64,000 nucleotides of DNA from Anodontia alba (lineage: Eukaryota > Mollusca > Bivalvia > Lucinida > Lucinidae). The notes under the pieces were generated by a model that was given only the letters and a program-made list of their open reading frames with translations, did no database searches and had not been told where the DNA came from. Positions 52,626-62,574 of this stretch are shown here, in pieces. Where the stretch lies: NCBI GenBank assembly GCA_964016985.1, contig OZ024833.1:60277463-60341462 (forward strand), written 5' to 3'. The position numbers and the translations under genes are program-made. Every line of letters begins with the position of its first letter. Position 1 is the stretch's first letter.

Positions 52626-53099
52626 TTACCATTTTCATATTTTACCACAAAATCATGTTGTGTGTACCGTACTCCTTAGAACACTATGCTATTCTATTGT
52701 GCACCCACAATGTTTTCATGGAGAATAAGGAAAATGTGGCTATTCCTCTGGTCTCTATGCTTACTGCTGTGGCTGTACTGCCATCATTATTGAAAAAACA
52801 ACATTAGAATGACACGCAAACCTCAAAACCATTCTTGTTTATTCTCTGATCATCTTGTTAATTTCCATATTGGTAAAAAGACACCAGCCAGATTAGGCTA
52901 TAATTTTATTTACCAAAACAGAGATTACTGTTGTAACACAGATTTTTCTTCTTTTTTTTTTTTGAGTGTGTGACAGCAACTGTGTTTTTGTTTTTTCGTA
53001 CATTTGTTTTGGTACTCTATTGGTCAATAAAAGCACATTTAAGAGAGTAACCAAAAACACAACAAACTGTTTCATTGGTCAAATAGTATGTCATATTAA
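52626..53099. other. worn C core then unassigned sequence
   Basis: 52,630-52,735: ACCACAAAATCATGTTGTGT, TGTGCACCCACAATGTTTTC. The rest shows a poly-T tract at 52,953 and no gene. Confidence 0.4.
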
Positions 53100-53320
53100 T
53101 CTACTAATCACAACTGTAGCGGACAATATTTTTATTTTTGTTTTTCATAAAATATGGCTTTACATTTCATGTGAATCATCTGCCAGGCAGATGATTCACA
53201 TGAAATGCCAAGTCTTATTTTCTCAAAAAAAATGTTATTTTTATTTATTTATTTTATTTTTTCTTTATTTATTTTTTGCTACAGTTTTGCCCCAAGTTTT
53301 GCTGCAAGGTTTAAAATCAT
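53100..53320. mobile_element. G-family remnant
   Basis: ATCACAACTGTAGCGGACAA, CATTTCATGTGAATCATCTGCC and AGGCAGATGATTCACATGAAATG form the core; the right part is a T-rich expansion (53,233-53,275). Confidence 0.65.
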
Positions 53321-53637
53321 GGGTGCATGTGTGTGTGTATGTAAATGCATGGACATGCATTTCCAGGCCATGAAACTATCTCACTATGCTACAGACCTCT
53401 GAAATTTCATGAAAATGGTGCAAATGTCCAAGTAGGGGAAGGAGGGGATGTTGAAAGTAAAAATAGGTATAGCAATAAATGCAGATATAGTTAAGCTAAA
53501 CAATGCAGGAATAGGTAAATCTAATCAAAGCACTGACAGCACTGGTGGGCCAATGGTCTCTGAGTGTTGGCTGGGAAAATGGTCCTGAATGGGGACTTCA
53601 GACTGTTTCATTTAATCCTTAACTTCCTGTAATTTAA

Positions 53638-53706
53638 GCAAACAGTGCAGATCCTGATCAGACCCCACATTTTGCAGGGTCTGATCTGGTTCTGCATTGT
53701 TTGCCA
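53638..53706. repeat. isolated CAAACAGTG/CAGATCAG palindromic core
   Basis: GCAAACAGTGCAGATCCTGA, TCAGACCCCACATTTTGCAG, GGTCTGATCTGGTTCTGCAT, TGTTTGCC. Weak CCTTAACTTCCTG text precedes it. 53,321-53,637 and 53,707-53,999 are unassigned. Confidence 0.6.
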
Positions 53707-53999
53707 ATGTTCCAGTCCAGGTTTCACTGATAACCCTCTTTACATGGAACTCTGATGTCATAGTGACAAGAATATAGCATAGCTATAAATAATCATGATC
53801 TGGATTTCGTACAAAGGTGTGGTTTGATTTCATTGGTCAATGATGATCATGTGGACAACAACCTTAAGGAAATTTTGGTGTATGTATACTCTGGCTCGAT
53901 TGTATTGTAAACGATCAACCCAAAAATGCACAACTACTGTAGATATAGAAATGAAGGAAAGTTGGAAAGTTTTAATTAATTGAAAGGCAGTTTGTAATA

Positions 54000-54205
54000 C
54001 GTACCATGCTATGGGCAAATTCAGCAGACTACAAATTGACAATATTTTTCTTATTATTCTCAGAAAATAGGCTTTAATATTTCATGCAAACTGTCTCCCA
54101 AGGAGACAGTTTGCATGAAATGTCAAAGCCTATTGTCTGGACAAAATAAGAAAAAAAATTCAAAATACTGTCTGCTGAAATTTTTACCCAGCATGCTAAG
54201 AGCTA
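54000..54205. mobile_element. I-family MITE
   Basis: CCATGCTATGGGCAAATTCA, CAGAAAATAGGCTTTAATAT, centre GTCTCCCAAGGAGACAGTTTGCATGA, right end CCCAGCATGCTAAGAGC. Confidence 0.8.
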
Positions 54206-54491
54206 AAATGGCATCTGAAAAAACACAAACAGATGGTGGACAGGAGACAGAAAGTTGTGGCTACATCTTAAATTGACAAGTTATTAGATAAGTTGTTAGG
54301 CTGAAGATAAATATATCAAAATGTTTGTTCCTTTTACCTTTATGAAACTCTCTTATGTTATGTCTATTTATTTTGACTCTTCATTCAAAACAACCAAACT
54401 GGCAATGGGCTTTGTAAAGCGATCTCATCAGCGTCTACACTATTTGCCTTTCTACTTATGAATTCTGTCCCTAAACTTTTTGCCCTTTACT

Positions 54492-54932
54492 TACAACAGT
54501 AACAACTTGGCATTGGGACAGAGAGGCCTGAGCAGCATAGCATCGGATCAAGGTCTACACTGTTTGCCTTTTAGATACATCAATGAGAATATGGACATTC
54601 AAATGCTAGGACAAGTTAAGAAACTTAGGTATAGACCCTGATCAGATGCTGTATTCTACACTTTTTCCTGAAGTCTAGTTGACCGAATACATGGGGTAAA
54701 TACAGTAACTACCATAATAAACCCTAAGTACTGGAACAGACAGGCCTGAGCAAACAGTGTAGACCCAGATCAGATGCCGCAGAACGTGGCATCTGATCAG
54801 GGTCTACACTGTTTGCAACTCATCCAGCAATATTTTAAACACATCAGCCGGTCGTGGAACAGACCTTTTTCAAATTTTAGGAGAAGTGTGGAAAGGAGTT
54901 GAGGTGTCCCAATACTTAGGATAAATACAGTA
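54492..54932. mobile_element. two tandem L-family copies, the second complete
   Basis: 54,492-54,705 is worn (CATTGGGACAGAGAGGCCTG, ACCGAATACATGGGGTAAAT). 54,712-54,932 is the best L copy: AATAAACCCTAAGTACTGGA, CAGTGTAGACCCAGATCAGATGCC, GGCATCTGATCAGGGTCTAC, GTGTCCCAATACTTAGGATA. Confidence 0.75.
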
Positions 54933-55031
54933 GGTAAAATATTATATTTGCTAGAGCATTATGCTTAGCTGATAAGCTAAATGAAAGCAAGTTGTTGTCT
55001 GGAAACCAAATGAGCCAACATGTCAGCAAAT

Positions 55032-55528
55032 TAGACTGGCTCCAGTCTCCAGTGACTAAATATTGTTGTCTTATAACCCTTTTTATTATTTGTTTGTGTT
55101 TAGGTTTTACGGCCCAGTCAACCCAATGGGGTCATGTCGAGCACGGTCAGTTTACCTAACCACACGTTTACTGGGCAGGCTCAGTCCTCTAAGCGGTTAA
55201 CCAGTATTGTGCACATTCTTTCGCCAGAAACTGACAACTGCCCTTCTTGAATCAGCGGAAGGGAGAGAATGACCGTAGAAAATATTTCATGGTCAATCTC
55301 CACGAAAGAATGTTGCCGACCTCGGTGGGGGTTGAACCCGTGACCTCCTGGTCTCCTTAATCCACGAAAATAAAACCAAAGTAATATCATGACTATAAAG
55401 GCTGGTCACTAAATAAAACCAAAGTGACCAGCCTTTATAGTCATGATATTACTTTGGTTTTATTTTAGTGGATTATTAAACACGCTTATGAGAAAAATAT
55501 TTAGTCACTGGAGACTGGAGCCAGTCTA
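55032..55528. mobile_element. A-family MITE hosting a SINE-1
   Basis: TAGACTGGCTCCAGTCTCCA and GGAGCCAGTCTA ends; tip AAGGCTGGTCACTAAATAAAACCAAAGTGACCAGCC. The SINE splits the left arm at GTTTTTATTAT^TTAATCCAC. Confidence 0.8.
55090..55356 (-). mobile_element. SINE-1, 5'-truncated after box B
   Basis: Body and 3' end as in full copies; box B GGGTTCAACCCC is present but the sequence stops before box A. Truncation at the tRNA end is a sign of LINE-type target-primed integration. Confidence 0.85.
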
Positions 55529-55544
55529 CTAACAAATGTACCTT

Positions 55545-55735
55545 CAGACTATGTGTACCAAACAAAGACTCTTGAAAGCCTGTGCAGCTGTGCAGTCTGA
55601 TAAGAGTCTTCATTGTCTGCATGAAGAAATTTTGAATCCTTGACTATCCAAAATGTGAAGATTCTGATTAGACTGCCCAAATGCTCAGGCTGATCTAAAT
55701 CTTTCCTGGGCACACATGTCCAAAGGAACGTTTTC
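55545..55735. mobile_element. Q-family MITE, diverged
   Basis: AAACAAAGACTCTTGAAAGC, CATGAAGAAATTTTG, TATCCAAAATGTGAAGATTC and ACACATGTCCAAAGG align in order with 2,012-2,199. 55,736-56,164 is unassigned. Confidence 0.55.
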
Positions 55736-56164
55736 TGATTTGCGGCTCAAATTGTCCATAAATTCAGTACAATCTTTGTTTGAATAGTAATATCATACTG
55801 TCCAACCCTACAAATAATTCAGGAAGTAATTCTAGCAATAATGAATGCTTCAATAGGCAACTTTATTGATACAACTGAAATTTCTGTCCGAGAAGGATCA
55901 TACTGGATCATATTTTACAATACTGCAGCATATTTTGCTATTTTCAGTAGCACTTAAAACAAATTCATTATCAGAATTGAGTTAGAAGAATTCTGTTCCT
56001 CTTTTATCAAACATTTTAATAGGTTAAAAGGAAGCCAAATAGTGTTCTTTTGGTAATGTTTCTTTAAAGACGAATTGATACACTTTGAAGAGAAATAACC
56101 CTGACAAGCAAATATTTACTTCACTTCTGACTGGGGGATTGGAGGGCTCCAGATAAGAAGGGGT

Positions 56165-56310
56165 ATCCTGATAATATTTTCCTTACTTCTGCATGAAAAC
56201 ATGCATTGTGAGTACCCATTTGAAGTGCCTTGGCCAGGCACTTCAAACAAGTACCCACAATGTATGTTTTCGTGCAGAAATAAGAAAATATCAATACTTT
56301 TTAAGGAGGC
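56165..56310. mobile_element. C-family palindrome
   Basis: TTCTGCATGAAAACATGCAT, TGTGAGTACCCATTTGAAGT, GCCTTGGCCAGGCACTTCAA, TACCCACAATGTATGTTTTC. The arm uses TTTGAAGTGCC, between C and D forms. Confidence 0.65.
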
Positions 56311-56370
56311 AAGCGGTTTAACTAAAGCTATGTAGCCCCCATTTTATAAAGATTTCAAGTACTAGTGAAC

Positions 56371-56720
56371 TACAGTTGACTCTCGTTATCTCGAACTCTC
56401 TTATCTCGAATAACCGCTTATCTCGAATAACCGCTTATCTCAAAGTGAAAATATGTTCCCTGCCTAAACATGAAAATCTAACATGTAAAACAATATTGTG
56501 GAAAAGAGGAGAAATTGCTCCTAAGGAGCAATTTCTCCTTTTTTCCACAATATTTTCAATATACCTCTAACTTCAAGAGTCCAATTACATATATATTTGT
56601 TAAATGTGGTTAATCGAATTAGTTTTGCCTCAATTCTGCAAATCTGATATGTCGAGGTACAGATATCTCGAAGTATTTAAGAGAGTCCCTTGGAATTCGA
56701 GATAACGAGAGTCGACTGTA
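56371..56720. mobile_element. pogo/Tigger-like MITE
   Basis: TA target on both sides; TIRs CAGTTGACTCTCGTTATCTC and CAGTCGACTCTCGTTATCTC continuing into GAA. Subterminal TATCTCGAATAACCGCT is repeated. Central hairpin GAGGAGAAATTGCTCCTAAGGAGCAATTTCTCC. CAGT...CTCGTTAT is the Tigger/pogo terminal style. No transposase. Confidence 0.8.
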
Positions 56721-57057
56721 AATCTGTATCTGCAAAGTTGTCTCCCTTTGACAACAAATGGCAGTAGTTAAGTGCATCCATTTCCAAAGACTGGTTTCAT
56801 TTGTTTCTACACTTGTCTTTTTATGTCATTCTTTCTATCACTTCCTGTAATCTTGTGTCTCTAATCCATTTTCACCATTTTCAAAATAAGAGACATAACT
56901 GGTTTGAAAATTTGAAGCTTAACTAGATTGTACACCTTCAAAACAGACAAATACAGTCGACTCTCCTTATCCCAAAGTCCAAGGAACTCTCTGAAATACT
57001 TCCAGATATCTGTACCTCGACATATCAGAGTTGCAGAATTGAGAAAAAACAAGCAAA

Positions 57058-59282
57058 TTCCATGGGGAATTTATGTCCCCCACCTTATTTTTATTTGAGG
57101 TGTTAAAAATGGTAAAGTTAACCAGAGGACCATTGGTCCTGTATCAATTACCTAAGTATTGAAGCAGGAAACCAGTGATAAAAAATAATTTCAAGATTCT
57201 GAAAAAAAACACATGCATATCTTCAGACCATCCTTAAAGCACCTGTAAAATTTCAAAGGATCGGCTTAAAACTGTGGTAGGAGTTACGGGGTCAAGGTAC
57301 CTACTCCCTATACGCTTCTGTAGTATTAGAACTCAAAAAATGTCTAAGTTAAAAATGCAGAAAAAGTAGTAAAAAATTATTTCAGGATTCTGAAAAAAAC
57401 ACATGCATATCTTCAGGCCATCCTAAAAGCCCTTGTAAAGTTTCAAAAGGATCGGACAAAAACTGTGGGAGGAGTTAAGGGGACAAGGTACCTACTCCCT
57501 ATAGACTTCTGTAATATTAGAACTCAAAAAATGTCTAAGTTCAAAACATGTAAAAAGTGATAAGAAATAATTTCAGGATTCTGAAAAAAAACACATGCAT
57601 ATCTTCAGATCATCCTTAAAGCACCTGTAAAGTTTCAAAAGGATCGGCCAAAAACTGTGGGAGGAGTTAAGGGGACAAGGTACCTGCTCCCTATATACTT
57701 CTGTAGTATTAGAACTCAAAAAATGTCTAAGTTAAAAATGCGGAAAAGGTAATAAAAAATTACTTCAGGATTCTGAAAAAACCACATGCATATCTTCAGG
57801 CCATCCTGAAAGCCCATGTAAAGTTTCAAAAGGATCGGCCAAAAACTGTGGGAAGAGTTAAGGCGACAAGGTACCTACTCCCTATACGCTTCTGTAATAT
57901 TAGAACTCAAAAAATGTCTATGTTCAAAATGTCTAAAAAATAATAAAAATTAATTTAGGGATTCTGAAAAAAACACATGCACATCTTCAGACCATCCTTA
58001 AAACACCTGTAAAGTTTCAAAAGAATCGGCCAAAAACTGTGGGAGGAGTTAAGGGGACAAGGTACCTGCTCCCTATACACTTCTGTAGTATTAGAACTCA
58101 AAAAATGTCTAAGTTAAAAATGCGGAAAAAGTGATAAAAGATTATTTCAGGATTCTGAAAAAACCACATGCGTATCTTCAGGCCATCCTAAAAGTCCATG
58201 TAAAGTTTCAAAAGGATCGGCCAAAAACTGTGGGAGGAGTTAAGGGGACAAGGTACCTACTCCCTTTAGACTTCTGTAATATTAGAACTCAAAAAATGTC
58301 TAAGTTAAAAATGCGGAAAAAGTAATAAAAAATTATTTCAGGATTCTGAAAAAACCACATGCAAATCTTCAGACCATCCTTAACCCTCTAGTGCCCAACC
58401 CTAGAAAGCATTGTCCAAAAACTTCCATTCTACCCACAGTGACTTATTTTGGGAAGTATAATACAAAACTACACATGAAATTTTTGGGAAGTCAAAGGTC
58501 ACGGAGATACGTATGTACCATATATGATACACTGGGCATTAAGTGTTCCCAAGCAAGGGTGAATATCTCCAGAATGAAAAATCTTTTAGGATTTATTTGT
58601 GCCTTCAATATTTGCATTTATTAAAAAGATTCTTTTGGAAAATATATATCAAGTTTTTCTCTAAAAAGGTGGTTGGCAGGGGAATTTTTCATTTTTAGCA
58701 AAAATTTTGCCCAGTGTATCATATATGATACATCCAACTTTTTTCTCTTTGATGGCTGAAAAAAAATATTTTAAGTTAAACCATAGAATAATCAACTGTA
58801 TTTTCTAATGACCTCACATCTTGACATACTTTATAGCATTAAATATCAACAATATATTGAAATATCCTGGTCACGGTACCAAATATATGTCATGTATCAT
58901 ATATGATACGCGGGGCACTAGAGGGTTAAAACACCTGTAAAGTTTCAAAAGGATTGGACAAAAACTGTGGGAGGAGTTAAGGGGACAAGGTACCTACTCC
59001 CTATAGACTTCTGTAATATTAGAACTCAAAAAATGTCTAAGTTAAAAATGCGGAAAAAGTGATAAAAAATTATTTCAGGATTCTGAAAAAACCACATGCA
59101 AATCTTCAGACCATCCTTAAAACACCTGTAAAGTTTCAAAAGGATCGGACAAAAACTGTGGGAGGAGTTAAGGGGACAAAGTACCTACTAAAAACTCGGA
59201 ACCACGCGCCACGCACTACGCCCCACGGAAAACCAAAAACAGTGTCCCTCCACTTTTCTTCGAAAAGGCGGGGGACAATAAA
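57058..59282 (+). mobile_element. T element: ~190-bp tandem array with hairpin ends
   Basis: 5' CCATGGGGAATTTATGTCCCCCACC (GGGG/CCCC pair); 3' hairpin CTTTTC-TTC-GAAAAG then GCGGGGGACAATAAAT. About nine units with AGGATTCTGAAAAAA, CACATGCATATCTTCAG, CCATCCTTAAAGCACCTGTA, TTTCAAAAGGATCGG, CTGTGGGAGGAGTTAAGG and TACCTACTCCCTATA. A CCACGCGCCACGCACTACGC tract precedes the end. Confidence 0.7.
58380..58929. mobile_element. piggyBac-like element, 542 bp, nested in T
   Basis: TTAA (58,380-58,383; 58,926-58,929) around CCCTCTAGTGCCC...GGGCACTAGAGGG, perfect 13-bp TIRs. Removing it restores the T unit CCATCCTTAAAACACCTGTA. TATCATATATGATA occurs near both ends and inside (58,519; 58,715; 58,895). No transposase frame; the 77-codon ORF is unlikely to be coding. 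Confidence 0.9.
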
Positions 59283-59520
59283 TCAAACAACCACATTTCA
59301 CAAATGAATATGTAATTTTGGCTCCTGAAGTTTAAGAGATATATTGAAAATATTATGAAAAAGAGGAGAAAATTGCTCCTTAGGAGCAATTTCTTCTCTT
59401 TTCCACAATAATTTTTTATGTATTGTTAGATTTCCATTTTGGAAACAGGGACCAGATTTTCACTTCGAGATAAAGAGTTATTCGAGATAAGGGAAGTCGA
59501 GATCAAGAGAGCAACTTGTA

Positions 59521-60084
59521 GGTATAAAAGAAAAGACAGAGTCTGAAGACAGCCTACCATATACTGCTCAAAGCTCAAATCTACTGGCCTGTCTATCAAA
59601 CACTCATATACCAGTCTAAACCTAGAAAACAAGGCATCCCCAGGGGAGCCCCTGTCAAAAAATATGGTAATCAAATAAGTTTCCATAAAACATTCTAAGA
59701 AAATGCATATATCATTGTCACAGTAGCTAAAGCAGTCTCTTCAATTAATATCCATATATCCACACAAATGAATCAGTAATGACTTCAGACATTTTTCCAG
59801 CATTAGGCTTCATGATTTAGCCACTGAGGCCCTGAGAGTTTCCAGATCAGTTTGAGTACTTTACCTTGGCAGTGAAGGTCAGTCTAGCTGTCAGTCAAAA
59901 AGTCAAACAGGCAAACGGGTAATATTTCAGAAATATTCACTTTTTTGAAAAACCTCTAAAACTATAAATAGTGAAATTCACACTCTTTTGGTGCGATTTT
60001 TAATTCATAAAATTCATTTTTGCTATTTGACAAACTGACTGTTTGCCCCTAAGATGAGAAAAAATGAACAAGTGGACCATGGGC
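59521..60084. other. unassigned sequence
   Basis: No array or palindrome; the 86-codon minus ORF ending at 59,426 runs through the pogo-like end and is not credible as a gene. Confidence 0.4.
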
Positions 60085-60475
60085 CACCATGCTCACTTAG
60101 CGTTGTGAAGGCACTTCTAATGAGTTCCCACAACATATGTTTTTTGTGGAGAAATAAGAAAAATATCTGTTTTTTCTTTGACATCACGAAAACACACCTA
60201 TATAATTTTGACCCTCTTAAACCCCACTTTTATATAGTAAAACTGGAGTTTACAGGGTTTACATTATTTTTCTTATTTTGCTAAAAAAAACATGGATTGT
60301 CGGTACTTGTTAGAACCACCTTGCCCAGGCAGTTATACCGAGTACTCACAATCTATGTTTTGAGCAGGAATATGAAAAATCAGAACTTTTTATCTAAAAA
60401 TTTTCCCTTTTTGGTTGTAAAATTTTCAATATATTTGAATAGGCATGTTTTCGTAATCGAAACGTACCATATCTG
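60085..60475. mobile_element. C right half with E inserted
   Basis: C: GGCACTTCTAATGAGTTCCC, ACAACATATGTTTTTTGTGG. E from 60,187: AAAACACACCTATATAATTT, TACTTGTTAGAACCACCTTG, CAATCTATGTTTTGAGCAGG, TGAATAGGCATGTTTTCGTA. CCATATCTGGAGCTATG after E is the C-subtype flank. Confidence 0.6.
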
Positions 60476-60606
60476 GAGCTATGCTTTTATAGCCCCACCT
60501 CACTGTAATATAATGCCTCAGATGAACTTACATGTCACATTGTGACCAGTTCTAGGTCTTCTTCTGATTCTTAGCACAAAGTGAAAGCAGCTAGTACCAA
60601 TTTTAG

Positions 60607-61193
60607 GAGGGCCGGCCTAGGTGGCTCAATTGGATGTGTGTCCGACTGACGATCAGGAGGTTGAGGGTTCACTTGATTGATTGTGACACGTCAACCCTTC
60701 TGGATCATTTTGTGTCATCTCCCAGAGAAAGGGAGAAAAGAGATAGAAGAGATAGTAGAGGAGATGAAAGAGAGGGACAGGGGAGAAAGAAGAAAATGAA
60801 TGAAAGTGAAGAAACAGAAGAAATAAAAACATTCCCCCTCTACCCATACCTGCTGAAAGGATAGCAGGCCTTGCCCAACTGTAAGCCAATATCTACTGGA
60901 CACCCCGGTGATGCAAGATACACCACATCTTTGCCTCACCCAACCACCCCCAACCCCGGCCAGGTCGGCATCATTCTTTCATGGAGATTGATCAAGTAAT
61001 ATTTTCTACGGTCATTCTCTTCCTTCAGCTGATTCAAGAAGGGCAGTTGTCAGTTTCTGGCGAAAGATTGTGCACAATACTGGTTAACCACTTAGAGGAC
61101 TAAGCCTGTCCAGTAAAAGTGTAGTTAGGTAAACTGATCGTTCGACATGACCCCACTTGGTTGACTGGACCGTAAAACCTCAACACAAACAAA
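60607..61193 (+). mobile_element. SINE-1 interrupted inside its tRNA head, 11-bp target duplication
   Basis: ACCAATTTTAG at 60,596-60,606 and 61,194-61,204. Head GGTGGCTCAATTGG to GAGGGTTCA, then about 280 bp of foreign text (60,673-60,950: GA-rich block 60,722-60,800 and the dispersed repeat of 31,128), then ACCCCGGCCAGGTCGGCATC and the normal body to CTCAACACAAACAAAA. The break falls in box B. Confidence 0.75.
60850..60962 (-). repeat. dispersed repeat shared with 31,128-31,240
   Basis: Complement of GGTGGTTGGGTGAGGCAAAG and CAGTTGGGCAAGGCCTGCTATCC. Confidence 0.55.
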
Positions 61194-61222
61194 ACCAATT
61201 TTAGACAAAACCAATTTTAGTA

Positions 61223-61304
61223 TGATCCGACTGGGGATCAAACCCTTAACCTCCAGATTCAAAATGGGAGGCTCTACCAGCTGAGCCTCTCAGAAAGGTT
61301 GATG
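61223..61304 (-). repeat. tRNA-like SINE head or tRNA pseudogene
   Basis: Minus strand: GAGGCTCAGCTGGTAGAGCC (box A, D arm) and AGGGTTTGATCCCC (box B, T arm) with CTCCCATTTTGAATCTGGAG as a possible anticodon arm. No good acceptor stem pairing, so not called as a functional tRNA. Confidence 0.5.
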
Positions 61305-61389
61305 ACAATCTGCATGAAAATTAAATCCGATTTTCTTAGAACTACAAATGTGGGTTTGTAAAACATTAGACCCATGTGTCCAGCCCTAC

Positions 61390-61602
61390 TTAACCCTTGT
61401 CCTGCTGAACTCGGATATGCCCTGCCTTTGCAAACAGTGCAGATCCAGATCAGTTGGCTTCTAAAGAGGCCAACTGATCTGGATCTGCACTGTTTGCCAT
61501 TCAGTATTTGAATTCTTGTCAACAACCTGGATCAAGTCATCCGATTGGCTGAAAATTAGAAGTGGGCATGGTATTTTAAGTTGTTCAGTATGACAAGGGT
61601 TC
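61390..61602 (-). mobile_element. J-family MITE
   Basis: TTAACCCTTGTCCTGCTGAA and CTCGGATATGCCC at left; AGTATGACAAGGGTTCA at right (TTAA worn to TTCA). Core CAGATCAGTTGGCTTCTAAA. Confidence 0.8.
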
Positions 61603-61604
61603 AG

Positions 61605-62092
61605 TATAAGAGAGATTTTAATGCCAAATTTGAAAATGGTCATATTTCTCATAAAATTAGTCTAATTTTTTTTTCTCAAAAGTTACCCATAATCAGGTGA
61701 TCTGCTCCTCTTTGAGTGAACCCCATTACCGAATATCAAAGCTCTAGCGCTAATACTTTCTGAGATATCTTGTACATAAAGCTTTGTTTTTTTGTTGTTT
61801 TTTTTTTTTGTTTTCTTTTTTTTTTGTTGTTGTTTTTTTTTTCTAAAAACATGAGCATGAAATCCTAAAATATAGGTCAGCCAGAAAAGAAAACAATATA
61901 GAATATAGGTCAGCTAATTTTCCTTAAGAAATTCAATACCCTAGCATACAAACTTAATTAGTTACGAGACCGTTAAAAGTGCAACAAACCAACAAATGGA
62001 CAAAGCGTAATGGATGACCAGGCAAAAAAATGAATAAAGGAAAAGCAAGATGCCCTCTCAACATTTGGAAAAAGTTGGGGGGCATAAAACTA
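61605..62092 (+). mobile_element. Y element, one worn unit with 3' hairpin
   Basis: AATCAGGTGATCTGCTCCTC, CCGAATATCAAAGCTCTAGC, TTTCTGAGATATCTTGTACA; 3' end GATGCCCTCTCAACATTTGG, AAAAAGTTGGGGGGCATAA. A poly-T/G-T tract (61,785-61,842) sits inside. Followed by an I remnant (62,102-62,160, GACAGCTGAATTTGCC). Confidence 0.6.
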
Positions 62093-62297
62093 AATAAAAG
62101 AAATTCTCCAATTTGTCGACAGCTGAATTTGCCTGCAGAAATGGCTAAAGGTTAAAAGGAAGCCCTAATAAACTTTCCAAGCAGACAAGTGCAAAAATAC
62201 ATAATTTCTCAGCCATCAAACTGACAGACCAAAAGAGCATTTAATTTGATTCTGTCACTGAACACACAGTTCCAATAAAGAGTTGAAGCTCTTTTGA

Positions 62298-62574
62298 GTT
62301 TGAGTTTGGGTTTTACGGCCCAGTCAACCCACTAGGGCCATGTTGAGCATGGTTTGTTAACCTGCTCACACTGCTACTGGGCAGGCTTAGTTCTCTAAGC
62401 AGCTGACCAAAACTTTGTGCTAATAATTTCAAGTAACTGACAACTGCCCTTCTTGAATCAGCAGAAGGGGCAGAAATGATTTCACGATCAACTTCCATGA
62501 AAGTTATATGGCTGAGCTGGATTCAAACTTGTGACCCCTGGGTCTGCAATCTGACACATTACCAGAACTGTAGC
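62298..62574 (-). mobile_element. SINE-1, old diverged copy
   Basis: GGGTTTTACGGCCCAGTCAA, CTACTGGGCAGGCTTAGTTC, CTTCTTGAATCAGCAGAAGG, and a worn box B (AGTTTGAATCC on the minus strand). Confidence 0.75.

Larger units (their letters stand above)
56952..59520. mobile_element. pogo/Tigger-like MITE split by T
   Basis: Left end TACAGTCGACTCTCCTTATC, CTGTACCTCGACATATCAGA, GCAGAATTGAG; right part CCACATTTCACAAATGAATA, hairpin GAGGAGAAAATTGCTCCTTAGGAGCAATTTC, TTATTCGAGATAAGGGAAGT and end AACTTGTA. Same family as 56,371 but reversed. Confidence 0.75.

Noticed and set aside
60634..60889. Charged ORF (+) and Phe/Ser-rich ORF (-)
   Set aside because: Both come from the GA-rich block inside the interrupted SINE.
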